8,312 bases of DNA from Kiritimatiellia bacterium (lineage in GTDB: Bacteria > Verrucomicrobiota > Kiritimatiellia > RFP12 > UBA1067): assembly GCA_017411125.1 (NCBI GenBank), contig JAFPNP010000367.1, forward strand, positions 1 to 8,312, read 5' to 3'. Below, in pieces: positions 5,439 through 8,312 of the stretch. Numbering within the stretch: the first letter of the stretch is position 1; every line of letters starts with the position of its first letter. Under the pieces are notes generated by a model. That model was not told the DNA's origin, made no database searches, and worked only from the letters and a program-made list of their open reading frames with translations. Made by a program: the position numbers and the translations under genes.

Positions 5439-6839
5439 ATGAAGATTACGTTTTACGGAGCGGCGCAGACCGTCACCGGCTCGATGCACCTCGTCGAGGC
5501 GAACGGAAGGCGCATACTGCTTGACTGTGGCCTCTACCAGGGGCACCGCAAGGAAGCGTTCGAGCGGAACCGGAACATCCCGGTGGATCCGGCGACTATC
5601 GACGCCGTCATCCTCTCGCACGCGCACATCGACCATTCCGGCAACCTGCCGCAGCTAGTGCGGCGCGGATTCCGGGGCAGGGTATACGCGCGCCAGGCGA
5701 CGATAGATCTTGCCGAGGTGATGCTGCGCGACAGCTGCTGGCTGCAGCAGCGCGACCTCGAATACGTGAACAAGAAACGCCGCGCACAGGGCAAGAAACT
5801 CTTCGAGCCGTTGTACGACGAGGAGGACGTGGACGCGCTCCTGCCACTTTTCGAGCCGGTCCACACGCACCGCCCGCGCGAAATTTCAAAGGGTCTAACG
5901 CTCACCTTCTTCAACGCCGGGCACATCCTCGGCAGCGCGCAGACGATGCTCGACGTGGACGGCGGTTCAGGCCACAGCCACCGTCTGCTCTTCAGCGGCG
6001 ACCTCGGCCAGCCCAACCAGCCAATCCTGCGCCACTATGAATATCCGCAAGGTGCGGACATCGTCCTCGTCGAATCCACCTATGCCGATCGCCTACACCC
6101 CTCGTCCGAAGACGTGGAAGGACGCCTTAAGGGATACATAGACGACATCGTGCAGCAGCGCTCAAAGCTTATCATCCCCGCATTCTCGGTCGGGCGCACG
6201 CAGCAGATACTCTATTACCTCAACCGTCTTCTCGCGGCTGGGCGCATCAGGCAGGTGCCGGTCTACATCGACTCTCCGCTTTCGCAGAAAGCCACGGCGA
6301 TATACGAAAAACACACGGGATGCTACAACGACGATGCGATGCGCCTTCTAAACTCCGGCGTCAATCCGCTCACGTTCCCCGGAATGCAGTTCGTAGAGAC
6401 GCCGCAGCAGTCGATGAGCCTCAACGAACTGCGCGGCCCGATGGTCATCGTGGCGGCGAGCGGGATGTGCGAAGGCGGGCGCGTCGTCCACCACCTGAAA
6501 GCGGCGGTCGGCGACCCGCGCAACATAATCCTGATCGTCGGCTTCCAGGCGGAAGGCACGCTAGGCAGACGCCTCGTCGAACACAAGGACGACACCGTGA
6601 AGATGCTCGGCGAGGAGGTGCGCCTCGAAGCGCGCGTACACACCATCAACGCCCTCTCGGCGCACGCCGACAGGAAAGGTCTGATGGACTGGTACGACGG
6701 AATCAAAGGCAAAGTCAGGCAGGCGTTCGCCGTACACGGCGAGACCGACAGGGTGAACACGATGACGGAACTTCTCTCCGCGCACGGCTGCCCGCGAGCA
6801 GTCGCGCCCGCAGAAGGACAGAGTTTCGTGTTTGACTGA
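5439..6839 (+). CDS. MBL-fold / beta-CASP / RMMBL ribonuclease-type protein (466 aa)
   Basis: This belongs to the bacterial group of CPSF73-like zinc-dependent RNA nucleases. The metallo-beta-lactamase metal motifs are complete: HAHIDH (61-66), His162 in GHILGS and Asp188 in SGDLG. The beta-CASP insert lies at about 210-380, with motif A around Glu212 (ESTY), motif B at His351 (GGRVVHHL) and motif C at His409 (SAHAD). The RMMBL tail follows with VHGE (432-435). Length and order are those of the whole family, so it should be an active endo- or exoribonuclease of the cytosol, though the exact RNA target cannot be read from sequence. The start at 5439 lies 12 bases after the esterase stop, keeps the typical MKITFYGAAQTVTGS opening, and has no ribosome site. 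CinA follows after 20 bases. Confidence 0.93.
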   Translation: MKITFYGAAQTVTGSMHLVEANGRRILLDCGLYQGHRKEAFERNRNIPVDPATIDAVILSHAHIDHSGNLPQLVRRGFRGRVYARQATIDLAEVMLRDSCWLQQRDLEYVNKKRRAQGKKLFEPLYDEEDVDALLPLFEPVHTHRPREISKGLTLTFFNAGHILGSAQTMLDVDGGSGHSHRLLFSGDLGQPNQPILRHYEYPQGADIVLVESTYADRLHPSSEDVEGRLKGYIDDIVQQRSKLIIPAFSVGRTQQILYYLNRLLAAGRIRQVPVYIDSPLSQKATAIYEKHTGCYNDDAMRLLNSGVNPLTFPGMQFVETPQQSMSLNELRGPMVIVAASGMCEGGRVVHHLKAAVGDPRNIILIVGFQAEGTLGRRLVEHKDDTVKMLGEEVRLEARVHTINALSAHADRKGLMDWYDGIKGKVRQAFAVHGETDRVNTMTELLSAHGCPRAVAPAEGQSFVFD

Positions 6840-6859
6840 CAATCGAAGGGGCGGCAGCA

Positions 6860-7336
6860 ATGGAATCAAGCGGAGTTGCAGAAAACCTCGTGGCGCTTTT
6901 CAAAGCGCGCGGAATGACGTGCGCCACGGCGGAAAGCTGCACGGGCGGAGGCGTCGGCGCGGCGATAACCGCCGTGCCGGGCTCGAGCGCGGTGTTCCTG
7001 GGCGGAGTGGCAAGCTACGCAAACGAAGTGAAGCGGGACGTCCTTGGCGTGCCGCAGGACGTGCTGGATCGCTTCGGCGCGGTGTCCGCCGAATGCGCGG
7101 CGCGGATGGCCGCAGGCGCGAGAGAGCTTCTGAAGGCGGACGTAGCGGTGTCCGTGACGGGCATCGCCGGGCCGGGCGGAGGCAGCGCGGAAAAGCCGGT
7201 CGGACTCGTGTGGTTCGGCCTTGCCACGAAAGACGGCGTGCGGACGGAGAAAGCGATCTTCGGCGGCGGACGCGCGGACGTGCGCGCGGCGGCGGCGACG
7301 CACGCCCTCGGCATGCTCATGGCTGCGGCGGTTTAG
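6860..7336 (+). CDS. pncC: CinA C-terminal-type nicotinamide-nucleotide amidohydrolase, PncC-like (158 aa)
   Basis: The stand-alone CinA domain hydrolyses nicotinamide mononucleotide to nicotinate mononucleotide and ammonia, returning it to NAD synthesis. The family motifs are all here: AESCTGG (24-30), SYANEVK (52-58), then GAVSAECAARMA and SVTGIAGPGGG (98-108) followed by KPVGLVWFGLA. The 158-residue length is that of PncC and of the short CinA forms; the larger N-terminal COG1058 domain of full CinA is absent, and no room for it exists upstream. The ATG at 6860 has AAGGGG eight bases before it. It sits 20 bases after the nuclease and 14 before the methyltransferase, within the plus-strand operon. 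The older link of CinA with competence does not apply to this short form. Confidence 0.92.
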   Translation: MESSGVAENLVALFKARGMTCATAESCTGGGVGAAITAVPGSSAVFLGGVASYANEVKRDVLGVPQDVLDRFGAVSAECAARMAAGARELLKADVAVSVTGIAGPGGGSAEKPVGLVWFGLATKDGVRTEKAIFGGGRADVRAAAATHALGMLMAAAV

Positions 7337-7350
7337 AAGAAAGACGGATC

Positions 7351-8312
7351 ATGACAGTTACGCTTAAGATAGAGAAGAGCGTCTACGGCGGCGACGGACT
7401 TGGCCGCCTCGGCGACGGACGGGTGGCGTTCGTGCCGGGCGCATATGCCGGCGAGACGGTGAAGGCGGAAATAACGGAGCAGAAGAAGCGCTACGTCAAA
7501 ACCCGCCTCGTGCAGGTGGACGAAGCGATTCCGGAACGTCTGGCAGATCCGGATCCAGCCGTGCCCGGAATGGTGTATTCGGACATCTCCTACGACGCGG
7601 AAATACGCTTCAAGCAGGATCAACTGGAGAACTTTCTTTGGAAGGTCGAGCGTTCCGTGTTGCCACTCGATGTCGTGCCCGCCGTCTCACCGCTTGCATA
7701 TCGCAACAAAGTCGTGTACCACACGGAACGGCAGAACGGGAAATGGGTCCTAGGCTACCGCGAAGAACCGGGGCACCGCGTCATGGACATCGAGAAAGAC
7801 CCGCTCGCGTGCCCTTCCATCAACGCCGCGCTGCCAGCGATCCGATCTGCGGTATTCACGCTCCTCACGCAGGGCGCACGGACCGTACGGCAGAGCGCAA
7901 AAGAGGCGGACAACGTGACGATACGCCACACAGCACACGACGGCGTCAAGTGGTGGATGGGCGCCCCGCCAGCCAACATGGAACTGTGCGAACAGACGGC
8001 TGGAATGAAGTTCGCCGTACCGGCGGACGGCTTCTACCAGGTCAACCCGCAGATGGCGGACTTGCTCGTCAGGGCCGTCCGCGACGAATACACCTCGTCA
8101 AACGACGCTCCGCACATACTCGACCTATATTGCGGCGTGGGCGTGTTCGGGCTCTGCTGCGCGCGCCAGGGGAAAGGCGAGATTCGACTTGTGGGCATTG
8201 AAAGCTCGCGTGGCGCCGTCGCATGCGCAAAGCGGAACGCCGCCACGCTCGGCGTACCCGCCAATTTCTTCTGCGAACGCGTTGGCGGCAGTCTCCAGCG
8301 CATCAAAGCCGG
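7351..8312 (+). CDS. TrmA/RlmD-family RNA (uracil-5-)-methyltransferase, N-terminal 320 residues (partial)
   Basis: These enzymes methylate C5 of a uridine in 23S rRNA or tRNA using S-adenosylmethionine. The frame is open from ATG 7351 to the right edge. Residues 1-55 form a TRAM RNA-binding domain (YGGDGLGRL, VAFVPGAYAGETV). A central domain contains YRNKVVYH and GYREEPGH. The FYQVNPQMADLL motif (228-239) and the SAM-binding LDLYCGVGVFGL (257-268) then begin the Rossmann methyltransferase domain. The catalytic Cys and its partner Glu lie beyond the window. Where RlmD has three iron-sulfur Cys before the S-Y motif, this protein reads VPGMVYSDISY (71-81) with none; the fourth is kept (Cys154). 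It thus probably lacks the 4Fe-4S cluster, and which RNA it modifies is open. A good ribosome site is weak (GAAGAAAGACGG upstream). Confidence 0.9.
   Translation, partial: MTVTLKIEKSVYGGDGLGRLGDGRVAFVPGAYAGETVKAEITEQKKRYVKTRLVQVDEAIPERLADPDPAVPGMVYSDISYDAEIRFKQDQLENFLWKVERSVLPLDVVPAVSPLAYRNKVVYHTERQNGKWVLGYREEPGHRVMDIEKDPLACPSINAALPAIRSAVFTLLTQGARTVRQSAKEADNVTIRHTAHDGVKWWMGAPPANMELCEQTAGMKFAVPADGFYQVNPQMADLLVRAVRDEYTSSNDAPHILDLYCGVGVFGLCCARQGKGEIRLVGIESSRGAVACAKRNAATLGVPANFFCERVGGSLQRIKA

Noticed and set aside
4412..5524. A 370-residue plus-strand frame within the esterase gene and across its end
   Set aside because: It is Arg-rich, lacks domains, and overlaps the well-supported esterase and nuclease genes in another frame.
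4707..5636. A 309-residue minus-strand frame opposite the esterase and nuclease
   Set aside because: No ribosome site or motif; it is the complement of two secure genes.
7638..8201. A 187-residue plus-strand frame inside the methyltransferase
   Set aside because: The overlapping frame from 7351 carries the TRAM and SAM-binding motifs; this one is Arg-rich shadow.

Overview
The window reads as ordinary chromosomal sequence of a GC-rich (about 60% by eye) Gram-negative bacterium. An exported, porin-like beta-barrel protein implies an outer membrane. The full Feo ferrous-iron system suggests a low-oxygen habitat, and a CE15-type esterase suggests contact with plant cell-wall material. A gut or sediment anaerobe of the PVC group (Kiritimatiellota, Lentisphaerota or Verrucomicrobiota) would fit. 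That placement is inferred from gene style only; no marker gene in the window proves it.

Layout. The left half is read on the minus strand. From right to left it holds two small dissimilar feoA genes (3892-3683 and 3649-3431), feoB (3407-801) and a 52-residue Cys-rich FeoB-associated membrane protein (804-646). The last two overlap by ATGA. Beyond a 90-base gap lies the 5' part of a secreted, probably outer-membrane barrel gene (555 to the left edge). The right half is read on the plus strand from a near-consensus promoter at 4006-4033. It holds a CE15-like glucuronoyl esterase (4065-5426), an MBL/beta-CASP ribonuclease-type protein (5439-6839), a CinA/PncC amidohydrolase (6860-7336) and a TrmA/RlmD-type RNA uridine-C5 methyltransferase that runs off the right edge (7351-8312). 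Gaps between these four genes are 12, 20 and 14 bases. The only sizeable intergenic region is the divergent control region 3893-4064. No stretch over 300 bases lacks a gene, and I saw no tRNA, rRNA, CRISPR array, transposon or clear intrinsic terminator.

How it works together. The minus-strand genes form a ferrous-iron uptake unit: FeoB is the GTPase-linked inner-membrane carrier, the FeoA proteins are its SH3-like cytosolic partners, and the small Cys-rich protein is a likely accessory. The most interesting signal is regulatory. A 42-base block upstream of the first feoA gene recurs with about 74% identity and no gaps upstream of the outer-membrane protein gene, which suggests a shared promoter or regulon. 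At the feo copy the block also contains a perfect 10+10 inverted repeat over the predicted -10 element. FeoB itself carries a long acidic insertion with a symmetric six-Cys cluster in the loop after its first membrane helix. The right-hand operon joins a secreted carbohydrate esterase to RNA-processing and NAD-salvage housekeeping genes, and its second gene looks as if it could also be read from its own leaderless promoter.
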